A stretch of 26,712 bases of DNA from Nemertoderma westbladi (GCA_032718475.1 JAUCBJ010005665.1:1-26712); one strand, 5' to 3'; shown: positions 1 to 9,923, counted from the first letter of the stretch. Notes: a model not told the origin generated them from the sequence alone. A program made the numbers and translations.

Positions 1-757
1 TGGAATACTGACAAAAAGCGCGCCACACGCGTTCTGGTTAAACGAAAATCGCGCCAGCCATGATATCTAATGCGCGCCAAGCCAACAATTGACTATGAAA
101 TTTTGCAGTAATTGCTTAATTGTAATAATTTATCAGTTTATAATGCTGTAGCCCTACAGTATTTTAACAATAAAATGCGAGCGTAGCGAGCAAGGAAATT
201 TTCCAATTACTGAATTATGTTAACATAAATACAGTCTGACAGTAATAGTCAGACAGTGCTGTAGTTGTAGTAGTAGTCGTGGTAGTAGTAAGTAGTAGTA
301 GGTCAACGTCAACTGACTGTTTTTAAATGCAGACGTGATCAAGATGCGAGCGCAGCGAGCACGAAAATTTTAACATTTCAGCATTTAAAGTAGGCAAACC
401 GACTGTTTTCAAATGTAGAAATGCAGATGTCATTAAATTCCGAGCTGGCGAGTGTAGCGAGCACGGAAATTCTGCTGAATCATGCAGGCTGTCATGATTT
501 TATTGGTTTGAAGAATCTGACAATTGAAAAACTTTTGAAACAAGTCATATTTTTAATGGTCATGCTCAATCTGTCGTTTCCATTTGTCCACAGCTAGACA
601 GTGCTAAGAGTAGGCTTACAGTATAAACGCGAGCGAAGCGAGCGGACATTTTTCAATCTTTTTAAACCTATGGAATAATTTCAAATAGAACTGTAGAGTG
701 GGATGTGTTGCCAGTGCACTGCTACGCTACCTCCTCTCCTACTGTCCTAACCTAACC
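1..757. other. Non-coding region with repeated GCGAGCG-type motif
   Basis: I see no gene here. A motif of the form GCGAGCGNAGCGAGC followed by a short A/T tract occurs at about 177-202, 346-371, 448-471 (diverged) and 629-653, always in the same orientation. GCGCGCCA words occur near 18, 51 and 72 and recur in the minisatellite at 771. A degenerate TAG/GTA microsatellite lies at 265-302. Confidence 0.6.
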
Positions 758-770
758 CTACATCCATATT

Positions 771-893
771 CGCGCCAGGACCGCCAGAATCCTCAATGCG
801 CGCCACACGCCCCTGTCACTACGCGCCAGGATCCTTAATCCGCGCCACACGCCCCTGTCACTACGCGCCAGGATCCTTAATCCGCGCCACACA
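771..893. repeat. 42-bp minisatellite, about 2.8 copies
   Basis: The unit begins CGCGCCAGGATCCTTAATCC and ends with CGCCACACGCCCCTGTCACTA. The last two copies are nearly identical and the first is diverged. The last copy runs into the target-site duplication of the adjacent inverted-repeat element, so that element inserted at the edge of this array. Confidence 0.85.
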
Positions 894-895
894 TG

Positions 896-998
896 GGGTA
901 TATCTTTTGCGTAGAGGTATAGCCTACATAGAGGCTTCATGTAGGTATGTGTAGCCTACATGTAGATGCACGTGTAGGGTGAATGTAGGTAGGTGTAG
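896..998 (+). repeat. Left terminal inverted repeat of the Mutator-like element
   Basis: Pairs base for base with 2448-2550. The arm is rich in TGTAGG and CTACATG words, so it is itself partly repetitive. Confidence 0.9.
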
Positions 999-2257
999 TC
1001 CCATAGATATTAATGTAATTTATGTGTCAACTTGCAGTAACGTGATACACGGTCGTCAATCAGGATGTATGGCAATAATCTCTGATCTCCACGGTACAAT
1101 ACGGTACATCAACATGCAGACCTGTCTGCTGTCAGACAACAGGTTTTACTGCATACTGCAGTACTGTATAAATATCAAACATCGCGTTCTGATTATACTA
1201 AAGTCCCTTACTCGTCATAAATATTATGCCCTAATAAATTTGAGTATGCTAACGCCACGAAAGGCATCGTTCCATTAGATTAACTCGTTCTGATTTATAT
1301 GTTTATTGAGTAAGAGTAACCTAAACAAGAATAACAGCCATCATCGCGGGGACTATAGTCTACCAGAAACCCTGACCCCCCTCTGCCCCTCTTTATCTGT
1401 TTATCAACCATACATCCATGGGACTTGAACAGTACTTCAGCATTGAAATGTTTTGGACGTTTTGTTTTGAAAGTAAAAATATAGAAGTCTGGAAGTTTTG
1501 TTTGTTTTAATTTTTCAGGCAGTCACATTCCACCAACCAGCAACAGTCCCATCCCTTCCCACTATCCCGCGGACCACCACACTGTTTCATTATAAAGTAT
1601 TCCCATCTCGATGATGGGAATTAATCAGTAATCCGATGGGATTCAAATCCCATCTCGAAGTAACAGCAAAACAATAACACGAAAGTCAATAGCTTTACAG
1701 TTATATTTGATTGCATTGAAAGTTAATAGAAAGAAGAAGTTAAATTGCATATCCATTAAAATATCATGAAATTGATACGGCAGTTTAGTAGATTAAAACG
1801 GCCACAGCAAGATTTATAAAATGAAAAATAAGTAAAATCAGCACAGCACACAATATTATCAATATAGACATTGAAGACAATTTAATAAACAAATACAATA
1901 AAAAAATATCTACTAACAATCAATACATGATATATATAATATATATAATATATATACATCAGCGACTACCATCGCCACTCTGGTTCAATCAGTCAGTCCG
2001 GTATCATTGTTAGCGTTTTGTTGAATCACCCACTCATCCTCAGACCCTCATGGACATCGACGACGAGCTCTAACCCTAACCGTTAGTCGATTCCTCCTTG
2101 ACTGGAAACATCAGGTTCGGTCCATACAAAGTCATTAGCCTCCATGCCTGAACCCGCAGGATCATAAGATCTACAGTATGTATCGGTATATCGTTCAGTC
2201 GTTTTTTCCTTTGTCAGTACTGTAGTATTGATAGGCTCCGTCTCGTGGGTATTCAGG

Positions 2258-2395
2258 GGACCCCCATTCGACGTATTCGCATATCCTCCTGGTTGTTTCG
2301 GGTACCACCGCCCGCCATATGCGCATCTCTTCGTGGTTGTTCCGGGTACCACCCCCGTTCGCCGCATTCGCATCTCATCGAGGAAGTTCGGGTCC
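2258..2395. repeat. Degenerate 44-46-bp tandem repeat, 3 copies
   Basis: Three diverged units follow each other, each with a GGTACCACC or GGGACCCCC start, a GCATATC or GCATCTC core and a GGTTGTTYCG end. They produce short open frames on both strands that I do not regard as genes. Confidence 0.6.
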
Positions 2396-2447
2396 GGGTA
2401 CCCCGTGTAGGCCTATTCATTCATCATTGTTGTTTTTAAAGACCTAC

Positions 2448-2550
2448 CTACACCTACCTACATTCACCCTACACGTGCATCTACATGTAGGCTACACATA
2501 CCTACATGTAGCCTCTATGTAGGCTATACCTCTACGCAAAAGATATACCC
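2448..2550 (-). repeat. Right terminal inverted repeat of the Mutator-like element
   Basis: Reverse complement of 896-998 with a single difference (a T in place of an A in the CATGTAG word). Confidence 0.9.
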
Positions 2551-2559
2551 CCACACATG

Positions 2560-2860
2560 TTGAGCAAACTCTACATAAATTCCAACCTGGATCGGAGCCA
2601 GCTTCTTCTACCCCAGATATCTCGAAAACTAAGCAGGATATGGGAAAACGGTTTCCATATTTGGATTCAGAATGAAATTCTGCATCAGAAAGGATATGTT
2701 TCAAAAATTCGACTTTTTGATCAGAAAATGCGCTACCCCCCCTTAACTTCGTCCACTTCGGAAAGGGCAATGAACGGCTTACACCCCACCACTCAGGTAC
2801 CGGTACTGATATATGGAACCGAGACTACTGTTCAACAATCACGAAATTCCATTGTATGAA
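2560..2860. other. No recognisable gene
   Basis: Mixed-composition DNA between the Mutator-like element and the GGATCC cluster. Both strands stay open for about 90 codons at 2492-2859, but neither translation resembles a family I know, and one frame runs into the transposon arm. Confidence 0.4.
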
Positions 2861-3105
2861 CGGGATCCGCTTTTTACAAATTTGTAAACAGCGGACACCA
2901 TAAGAAACATGTAAAGGTGACACAGTGGTGTCTATGGAATCCGCGGCCTTAATGGTTTTCTATGGGATCCGCGGTTTACAAATTTGTATTCGGCGGATAC
3001 CATAGACTATTACAGGATCCGCGGATTCGCTGTTTATAGGTTCCGCGGATCCTACTGGGATCCGCAACAGGATCCGCAGATTTTGATGGGATCCTCGTTT
3101 TACAA
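2861..3105. repeat. Cluster of GGATCCGCGG-type palindromic repeats
   Basis: Two units of about 43 bp, at 2861-2902 and 2964-3005, share GGGATCCGC, the palindrome TACAAATTTGTA and GCGGAYACCATA; each is itself a quasi-palindrome. Further GGATCCGC words follow at about 3016, 3045, 3058 and 3070. Confidence 0.7.
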
Positions 3106-3299
3106 ATGCCCTTGTTTATCACATTCAGTCATTTCGCCTTCTAGCGGCAGACTGGAGAACTGCAGACCGTTTACCGTTTAAGACACAGGATGTGTTCTAT
3201 CGCATATCTGATAAATTTCAACTTGAACGGATTAAAAGCAAAGAAATTGGAGTTCGTTAAGTCTCCGCCAACTTTGTAGGCAAGGCCTACTTAATTAAG
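3106..3299. other. Unique-looking spacer
   Basis: No gene, RNA or repeat seen. It ends in TAGGCCTAC-like words that lead into the repeats from 3300. Confidence 0.4.
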
Positions 3300-3351
3300 T
3301 AAGTAGGTCTTATTAAGTATACAACTTGTTAAGTAGGCCTTATTAAGTATA
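3300..3351 (+). repeat. Short AAGTAGGCCTTATTAAGTA repeats, left flank
   Basis: Words of about 15 bp (TTRTTAAGTA followed by TACAAC or GGCC) are repeated in tandem. The same sequence recurs in the same orientation at 6383-6420, on the far side of the minisatellite block. Confidence 0.7.
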
Positions 3352-3519
3352 ATACAATTAAAGTCATCCAAAAAATTATTCAAAACCAAATAAAATAAAG
3401 TCACCCCAAATAAAATTTTTCAAACGCGAAAACCAATTTTTCAACACCAAAACCAATTATTCAATACCAAAATAAATAAATGCGCCCCAAAACCAATTAT
3501 TAGCACCAAAATAAACGAC

Positions 3520-3790
3520 AACCCCCAAAATAAATACAAATTTTCCAAAAACAGATACATTTTCGCCCAAAATAAATACATTTTCCCCCAAAACAAATAC
3601 ATTTTCACCCAAACAAATACATTTTCCCCCAAAACAAATACATTTTCCCTCAAAACAAATACATTTTTCCCCAAAACAAATACATTTTCCCCCAAAATAA
3701 ATACATTTTCCCACAAAATAAATACATTTCCACCCAAAATAAAAATATTTTCCCCCATAACAAATACATTTTCGCCCAAAATAAATACTA
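3520..3790. repeat. 21-bp minisatellite, C-rich strand forward, about 13 copies
   Basis: The unit is roughly CCCCCAAAATAAATACATTT plus a T or C. Copies vary in the C run (CCC to CCCCC) and in A/C at the second block. Upstream, 3366-3520 looks like decayed copies. A 21-bp period is a whole number of codons, so open frames on the minus strand are artefacts. Confidence 0.9.
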
Positions 3791-4112
3791 CTGCAGCAAT
3801 TAATAGGCCTAACACTTCCTGGAAGTTAGACAAAACAATAAAGTAACACAATAGAACAGGTTACAGTTTTATTTTTGAGAATAATCAGCTGTTATTTGCA
3901 TCGAAATTCCCCTGGAGAGGGATTAATTTTTATTGCGTCCAGTTTCCCCCCTATCTGAAAACTTCAGTACTGCCGGATTACTGAAACCTAATAAGAGAAT
4001 AATAGATAGGCAATAGGCCTATTGGTACGAATACTATAACTGAAGCATGGCAACTGGGCAAAGCGTAGTTAATATAAAATATTTGGTGCTGGAATAATTT
4101 TTTTAGGTTGAC
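3791..4112. other. Spacer between two inverted minisatellites
   Basis: No gene or repeat seen; a TAGGCCTA-type word occurs near 4014. Confidence 0.4.
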
Positions 4113-6265
4113 AAGTAATTATTTTTGGGGGATGAATAATTGTTTTTGGGGGACGAATAATTGTTTTTGGGGGATGAATAATTGTTTTTGGGGGATTAAT
4201 AATTGTTTTTGGGGGATGAATAATTGTTTTTGGGGGATGAATAATTGTTTTTGGGGGATGAATAATTGTTTTTGGGGGATGAATAATTGTTTTTGGGGGA
4301 TGAATAATTGTTTTCGGGGGATGAATAATTGTTTTTGGGGAATCAATAAATGTTTGTGGGGGTAGAATAATTGTTTTTGGGGGATGAATAATTGTTTTTG
4401 GGGGATGAATAATTGTTTTTGGGGGATGAATAATTGTTTTTGGGGGATGAATAATTGTTTTTGGGGAATCAATAAATGTTTGTGGGGGTAGAAAAATTGT
4501 TTTTGCGGGATGAATAATTGTTTTTGGGGGATGAATGAATAATTGTTTTTGGGGGATGAATAATTGTTTTTGGGGGATGAATAATTTTTTTTGGGGGATG
4601 AATAATTGTTTTTGGGGGATGAATAATTTTGTTGGGGGATGAATAATTGTTTTTTGGGGATGAATAATTGTTTTTGGGGAATTAATAATTGTTTTTGCGG
4701 GATGAATAATTGTTTTTGGGGGATGAATAATTGTTTTTGGGGGATGAATAATTGTTTTTGGGGGATCAATAATTGTTTTTGGGGAATCAATAATTGTTTG
4801 TGGGAGTAGAATAATTGTTTTTGGGGGATGAATAATTGTTTTTGGGGGAGGAATAATTGTTTTTGGGGGATGAATAATTGTTTTTGGGGGATGAATAATT
4901 GTTTTTGGGGGATGAATAATTGTTTTTGGGGGATGAATAATTGTTTTTGGGGGATGAATAATTGTTTTTGGGGGAAGAATAATTGTTTTTGGGGGATGAA
5001 TAATTGTTTTTGGGGGATGAATAATTGTTTTTGGGGAATCAATAATTGTTTTTGGGGGACGAATAATTGTTTTTGGGGGTAGAATAGTTGGTTTTGGGGA
5101 ATCAATAATTGTTTTTGGGGGACGAATAATTGTTTTTGGGGGTAGAATAATTGTTTTTGGGAAATCAATAATTGTTTTTGGGGGACGAATAATTGTTTTT
5201 GGGGGATGCATAATTGTTTTTGGGGGACGAATAATTGTTTTTGGGGGAAGAATAATTGTTTTTGGGGATGAATAATTATTTTTGGTGGATGAATAATTGT
5301 TTTTTGGGGGACGAATAATTGTTTTTGGGGGAAGAATAATTGTTTTTGGGGGAAGAATAATTGTTTTTGGGGGATGAATAATTGTTTTTGGGGGATGAAT
5401 AATTGTTTTTGGTGGAAGAATAATTGTTTTTGGGGGATGTATAATTGTTTTTGGGGGACGAATAATTGTTTTTGGGGGAAGAATAATTGTTTTTGGGGGA
5501 AGAATAATTGTTTTTGGGGGATGAATAATTGTTTTTGGGGGATGAATAATTGTTTTTTGGGGGATGAATAATTGTTTTTGGGGAATCAATAAATGTTTTT
5601 GGGGAATCAATAAATGTTTGTGGGGGTAGAATAATTGTTTTTTGGGGAAGAATAATTGTTTTTGGGGGATGAATAATTGTTTTGGGGGATGAATAATTGT
5701 TTTGGGGGGATGAATAATTGTTTTTGGGGAATTAATAATTGTTTTTGGGGGATGAATGAATAATTGTTTTTGGGGGATGAATAATTGTTTTTGGGGGATG
5801 AATAATTGTTTTTGGGGGATGAATAATTGTTTTTGGGGGATGAATAATTGTTTTTGGGGAATTAATAATTGTTTTTGGGGGATGAATGAATAATTGTTTT
5901 TGGGGGATGAATAATTGTTTTTGGGGGATGAATAATTGTTTTTGGGGGATGAATAATTATTTTTGGGGAATCAATAATTGTTTTTGGGGGATGAATAATT
6001 GTTTTTTGGGGAAGAATAATTGTTTTTGGGGGATGAATAATTGTTTTGGGGGATGAATAATTGTTTTGGGGGGATGAATAATTGTTTTTGGGGAATTAAT
6101 AATTGTTTTTGGGGGATGAATGAATAATTGTTTTTGGGGGATGAATAATTGTTTTTGGGGGATGAATAATTGTTTTTGGGGGATGAATAATTGTTTTTGG
6201 GGAATCAATAATTGTTTTTGGGGGATGAATAATTGTTTTTGGGGGATGAATAATTGTTTTTGGTG
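4113..6265. repeat. 21-bp minisatellite, about 100 copies
   Basis: The unit is five G, then ATGAATAATTG, then five T. Variants include GGGGAATCAATAA, GGGGGACGAATAA, GGGGGTAGAATAA and four-base insertions (ATGAATGAATAA). There is higher-order structure: a run of several variant units starting near 5644 recurs about 364 bp later, near 6008. The array is open in several frames on both strands because 21 is divisible by three and the unit lacks stops (heptads such as MNNCFWG and HPPKTII). I do not annotate these as genes. The C-rich strand unit resembles that of the array at 3520, so the two arrays are related and inverted. Confidence 0.95.
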
Positions 6266-6382
6266 AGAGGGATATTCAAAATTGGGGGATGCGATTTGGT
6301 GCTACAAAAAAATACATTTGGTGCAAAATAATTTATTTTGGTGTTAAATCATCTAATTTGGGGTGGCATTCAATTAGTGGAG
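6266..6382. repeat. Decayed right edge of the minisatellite block
   Basis: TTTGGTG and ATTTGGGGTGG words resemble, in reverse complement, the CACCCCAAAT and AAACCAAAT words of the left edge at 3366-3420. The whole block 3352-6382 therefore has loosely inverted ends. Confidence 0.5.
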
Positions 6383-6420
6383 TTAAGTATACAACTTATT
6401 AAGTAGGCCTTATTAGTAGG
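6383..6420 (+). repeat. AAGTATACAACTT repeat, right flank
   Basis: Direct copy of 3314-3351, sharing TTAAGTATACAACTT, TTAAGTAGGCC and TTATTA. TTAAGTATA abuts both sides of the block (3343-3351 and 6383-6391) and could be a target duplication. Confidence 0.65.
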
Positions 6421-6719
6421 CTAAACTACCATGATTTGTTATTGTAGAGTAGAGGGCCTATTTTGTAGAGTTTATCCGAAACAAAAAGTATATTTAAACA
6501 CGGATAAGCATGCTATGATTCGGCTACAGGCAAACTACTCGGCTACAGATTTAAAATCGTCGCTAAAATCCCCAATGCGCAAGATACATGTCTCAGTGCA
6601 GTATGTAAAATAATTTATTATAGTCGAGTATTTATCATTAGGGAAGTACTTTTTTTTACAATAGTGTAGTGATTTGACAATTGCGAATTGCAATCTTAAT
6701 AAAAGAACATTAAATAGTT
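6421..6719. other. No recognisable gene
   Basis: AT-rich DNA. A 60-codon open frame at 6431-6613 has no family resemblance I can see. Confidence 0.4.
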
Positions 6720-7377
6720 AGGTTTTTTCATACCCTTACATATTATTCTCTATGTAATAATAGGTTTTATTCTTAAATTGTTACTTTTCCGCTCGAATTT
6801 AGACCAAAATCAGGAGAAAAAGTTGCACCTTTTTCCCCAGGGAAAAAAATTAACCCTTAGCTGATTGCATTGATTTTACTTTTTTTCCCGGCGAAAAAAG
6901 TTAATAAAATATTTTTGGTGGAGTTTCTTAAATTTTATTAAATGTTTTGAAAGAGCATTAACGTAGAAAAGGTTTGCACGTAATTTGAGCAAAATCCATG
7001 CACACACTCAAAAGTTACCGCAAATTTAGTGTCTGCGCGAGGTACGGAAATTCAATATTATAATATTGGTTTATTTAGTTAAGCGGCTCTCTAGTTACGT
7101 AATGAATATTCGAGAACACTAAATTGATTTTGATTTTGAAATTTATATTAAATTTATTTTGTACCCACTATATCGATGTACCAATTTAAGAATAATATTA
7201 CGTATTACATGGGAAAAAAACGAAAAACATTTTTTTTCAATATTCTCTCGACCTTTTATTAACCTCGCTGACGCTCGGTAAATAAAATGCATCAAGAATG
7301 GTGAAAAAAAGTTCTACTTTTTTCCCATGTAATAAAAAATTATTTTCATACCCTTACTTTATTCTCTTTGTAATAAT
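6720..7377. repeat. Repeat pair flanking a 0.6-kb AT-rich segment
   Basis: A diverged direct repeat containing TTTTCATACCCTTAC and CTNTGTAATAAT occurs at 6722-6762 and 7342-7377. The interior has repeated AAAAAGTT-RCACCTTTTTCCC-like words (near 6816 and 7301) and a hairpin. It may be an old transposon; no coding sequence is visible. Confidence 0.5.
7203..7334. repeat. Inverted repeat, 17-bp perfect arms
   Basis: TATTACATGGGAAAAAA at 7203-7219 is exactly complementary to 7318-7334. The spacer includes a CCTCGCTGACGCTCGGT word. Confidence 0.8.
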
Positions 7378-8199
7378 GGAGTGGTTCTGACCAGGTTAGA
7401 AGATGCTGTATACCTCAGTGTATCTTACGGTTCGTCGGTAAGTAATGATTATGGTACGACTAACCAGATTTATTTGCTTAGGTTTTTGCGCAAAATAAAG
7501 TTTCATTATCGCGATAATTTTGAGGCATTTGCGTGAGATAAACTGCAGTATAAGTAGACGCTCGTTACATAATGCGATGTAATTACTGTAATTAGATACT
7601 TTTCAGATATTTGTAAGGTTATTTTATATTACTGCAATGGCAAAAATATATCCGATTAGAAATAATAATGTTTTAATATGAAATATTAATAATAGTATCA
7701 ATAAATGTAATATTAACACGAATAATGAAGCGAATAACCGAACATTATAACACCACCATCTCCCTCGCTTCGAATAACACTGGACGTTATTATCGCAAAT
7801 TAATAATAAACACAACAAAGAGTTATAGAACCACTTTGGGTTATTACGTATTAGCACAAGCAAGCATGCGCAAAGCAACAGCACATAAAAGGATAAAAAC
7901 GATGTTGTTTTATTTCAAACCAAAGGCTCGTCAAGTAACGGTAATTAACAACCCGATTACAGTATAACTACTAATACTATCTAGGACACCCTACTCACAT
8001 TGTAAGGGTTACCATACCGACACCACAAACAGGTAAAATGAAACTTTAATTACGCAAGAAATAATGAAAAATGACAGCCAGATTCTACAAAGTGGATTAC
8101 AAATTAGTGTTTATATAAGTACATTGGATATTACGACATAAAAGTACAAATCGAATCCAAATATAGAAAGTACACTTACCTTAATACATGCTCCATATG
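7378..8199. other. AT-rich region without recognisable genes
   Basis: Open frames of about 80 codons on both strands at 7624-7967 overlap each other and have low-complexity composition, so I treat them as chance. The donor-like AAG|GTAAGT at about 8181-8176 on the minus strand follows the small open frame described separately. Confidence 0.4.
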
Positions 8200-8376
8200 T
8201 TAAACTATGGTTAAATTGAATAATTTATGCATAGAAAAATATTTTTCACTATCATGGTCGAGATATTTTCCTAGAGGCGAGTGTAAAAAAACATGAAGAT
8301 TATAGGTTTTTCTCATGTTATGCGTAAAGTTATTCTTCAAGTGTTCATTTTTAAACAACTTCTCTATTAGGTCCAT
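8200..8376 (-). CDS. Small hypothetical open frame or coding fragment
   Basis: A 58-residue frame starts at ATG 8376. Its composition looks protein-like rather than random: it contains LIEKLFKNEHLKNNF, then LHSPLGKYLDHDSEKYF near its C-terminus. I do not recognise the family. It sits 30-170 bases downstream of another minus-strand stretch (about 8540-8405) containing DGMSLFGYPDWFVLDDQD in a different frame, so both may be pieces of one degraded gene, possibly of a transposon. The start codon is not supported by anything but position. It could also be chance. Confidence 0.3.
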   Translation of the reverse strand: MDLIEKLFKNEHLKNNFTHNMRKTYNLHVFLHSPLGKYLDHDSEKYFSMHKLFNLTIV

Positions 8377-8518
8377 TATGTAATTGAATATAATTATTAA
8401 TTACAATTAAAAATAATTTGTTCTATAGAATCCTGGTCATCTAATACAAACCAATCAGGATATCCAAATAAGGACATACCATCGATGTCTATAATTATTA
8501 TGTTAAAAAAAATACACC

Positions 8519-8935
8519 GTCCTTGAAAACATTAGAAAAAATAAAAGTCGGGAAATATTAAACCTAAAAGACGGAGTAAAAAAAACATATTGTTTGAGAA
8601 TCAGTACTTGTTTGAACCCCACGAAGTGTATATAGATAGATAATAGAAGGCCGTTTTAGTTACATGAATTTCTAGATAAATAGTTTTACAGTAAGAATGC
8701 AGTTCGTGTACCGTTGTATGAAATAGATGGACGCCATTTAACTTCGACAAAAAGTAACAAGCAAAGATGAAGTCAACGTTAATGATGTAAAGGTAAACCC
8801 ATCCCAGTTACTTAGTTTAGTTATAACAAAACAAACAGATGGTCTCTAACTGTTATTAAGGCTGGAAGACATAACTAAAGAATTTGAGGACGACAAAAAA
8901 AAATTATTATTATTACCCATATTGTAAGAACAATT
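8519..8935 (+). pseudogene. Degenerate coding-like remnant, family unknown
   Basis: One plus-strand frame from 8519 to about 8760 is protein-like but contains three TAG stops: it reads LENIRKNKSREILNLKDG, later NAVRVPLYEIDGRHLTSTKS. It then appears to shift frame into KDEVNVNDVKVNPSQLLSLV and, after a TAA stop, LEDITKEFEDDKKK. These look like consecutive pieces of a single decayed protein. I do not recognise it. AT-rich DNA can give such peptides by chance, so confidence is low. Confidence 0.3.
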
Positions 8936-9095
8936 AACTATTAATTGTTAACATTATAATTATTATTAATATATTGTTTTATTAAATAAAAACGTTGTTG
9001 GTTTGTGAAAATTGATGTAAAAGCCTTATCCACCATATCATCTTATATTTTGTGCAAAAATTTTTGAGGCAAAATTTAAAAAAATTCTAAAATTA
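8936..9095. other. AT-rich spacer
   Basis: Contains small palindromes such as CAATTAACTATTAATTG near 8931-8947; no gene seen. Confidence 0.4.
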
Positions 9096-9118
9096 CCCCC
9101 CCCCCCCCCCCCCCCCCC
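9096..9118. repeat. Poly-C tract, 23 bases
   Basis: Uninterrupted C run. Length in the assembly may be inexact. Confidence 0.95.
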
Positions 9119-9783
9119 ACTGGGTCAATTACGTCGTAAAATAGTCCGGGTCAGATAGGGTTAAAAGCTTGGATAACCAATGCAATTCATACAAACAGTC
9201 GAACAAACAGGTGTACCTTTTCGAGAGGATAGGAGCAAAATTGAAGGTGTTGTAAGTCGAAAACTGCGTATATGTCAAACTAAAGGGACTAAATAGCCAG
9301 TTACATAAATTTAAGAGCCCCAGACATACAATAATATAAATTGTTACTGAGCTGTTGGGAATTGTCATTTCTTATATATTTCCCAGTGTCTTTAATCATC
9401 TTATCTTAACATTCTGAGTCAGAACTATGGACTAGCCATTTATTTTTGTATGGTTCATTCAATACGTGAGAAAGATTAGGTATTATGAATAAAAATAACA
9501 GAAGTCGAACAAACGTGCCAAGCCAATGCAAAGAAATAATAGGAAAATACGTAGCCTATTTTTTATACGATGTTGAGAAAATAGCAAATAATATGAGCTA
9601 AACTGTCAATAATTTATGGTAAGAAGCGAGTCATTGGGGAAGGGAGAAATTAAATAGAAAATAAGCTAAATATAATAAGGATAAGGAAGACCTGAGATTC
9701 TGCACACCAGTAAGATATATTATTACGAGCGACTACATTAATTATCTACAAATAATCGAACAACTTCAGCAGGGGAACAACTC
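9119..9783. other. No recognisable gene
   Basis: AT-rich. GTCGAACAAAC occurs at 9198 and again at about 9503. The open frames seen are short and unlike any family I know. Confidence 0.4.
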
Positions 9784-9923
9784 AGGAAACGGAACTTGGA
9801 GTTTTAACCCTGCGAACTTAATGAAAAAAAAACACATAGAAAACCACACAAATAATTGTGCGTTTTTTTATGTGATTTCATTTCATTAAGTTCGCAGGGT
9901 TAAAACCCCAAGGTCCGTTTCCT
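9784..9923. repeat. 140-bp imperfect palindrome (hairpin-forming)
   Basis: Outer arms 9784-9826 and 9881-9923 pair with about three mismatches, and pairing continues imperfectly to a short centre near 9854. TTAACCCTGCG and CGCAGGGTTAA lie within the arms, so a piggyBac-like miniature element flanked by TTAA is possible, but the symmetry extends about 20 bp outside those TTAA sites. It may be a hairpin transposon or an inverted duplication. Confidence 0.85.

Larger units (their letters stand above)
896..2550. mobile_element. Mutator-like non-autonomous DNA element (103-bp TIRs)
   Basis: The element starts GGGTATATCTTTTGCGTAG, and its reverse complement ends it. Arms 896-998 and 2448-2550 are inverted copies with one mismatch seen by eye. 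The 9-bp direct repeat CCACACATG flanks it at 887-895 and 2551-2559. Long TIRs with a 9-bp target duplication are typical of the Mutator superfamily; this assignment is inferred from structure alone. There is no transposase ORF, so it is non-autonomous. The interior holds an AT microsatellite at 1926-1959 and a degenerate 44-46-bp tandem repeat at about 2258-2395. The near identity of the TIRs suggests a fairly recent insertion. Confidence 0.85.

Noticed and set aside
979-1278. 99-codon plus-strand frame
   Set aside because: It begins inside the transposon arm and has no recognisable features.
1600-1665. tRNA-like T arm (GGGATTCAAATCCC)
   Set aside because: The loop is the wrong size and there is no A box at the proper distance; probably a simple palindrome.
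4069-5610. 513-codon minus-strand frame and overlapping plus-strand frames
   Set aside because: They lie wholly in a 21-bp minisatellite; open in several frames at once because the period is divisible by three.
3520-6265. Telomeric DNA (CCCCAAAA-like)
   Set aside because: The units are 21 bp with AT-rich filler, internal, and inverted relative to each other; real telomere arrays are short exact repeats at an end.
3300-6420. LTR retrotransposon with flanking direct repeats
   Set aside because: The repeats are under 60 bp, lack TG...CA ends, and no retroviral-type coding sequence lies between them.
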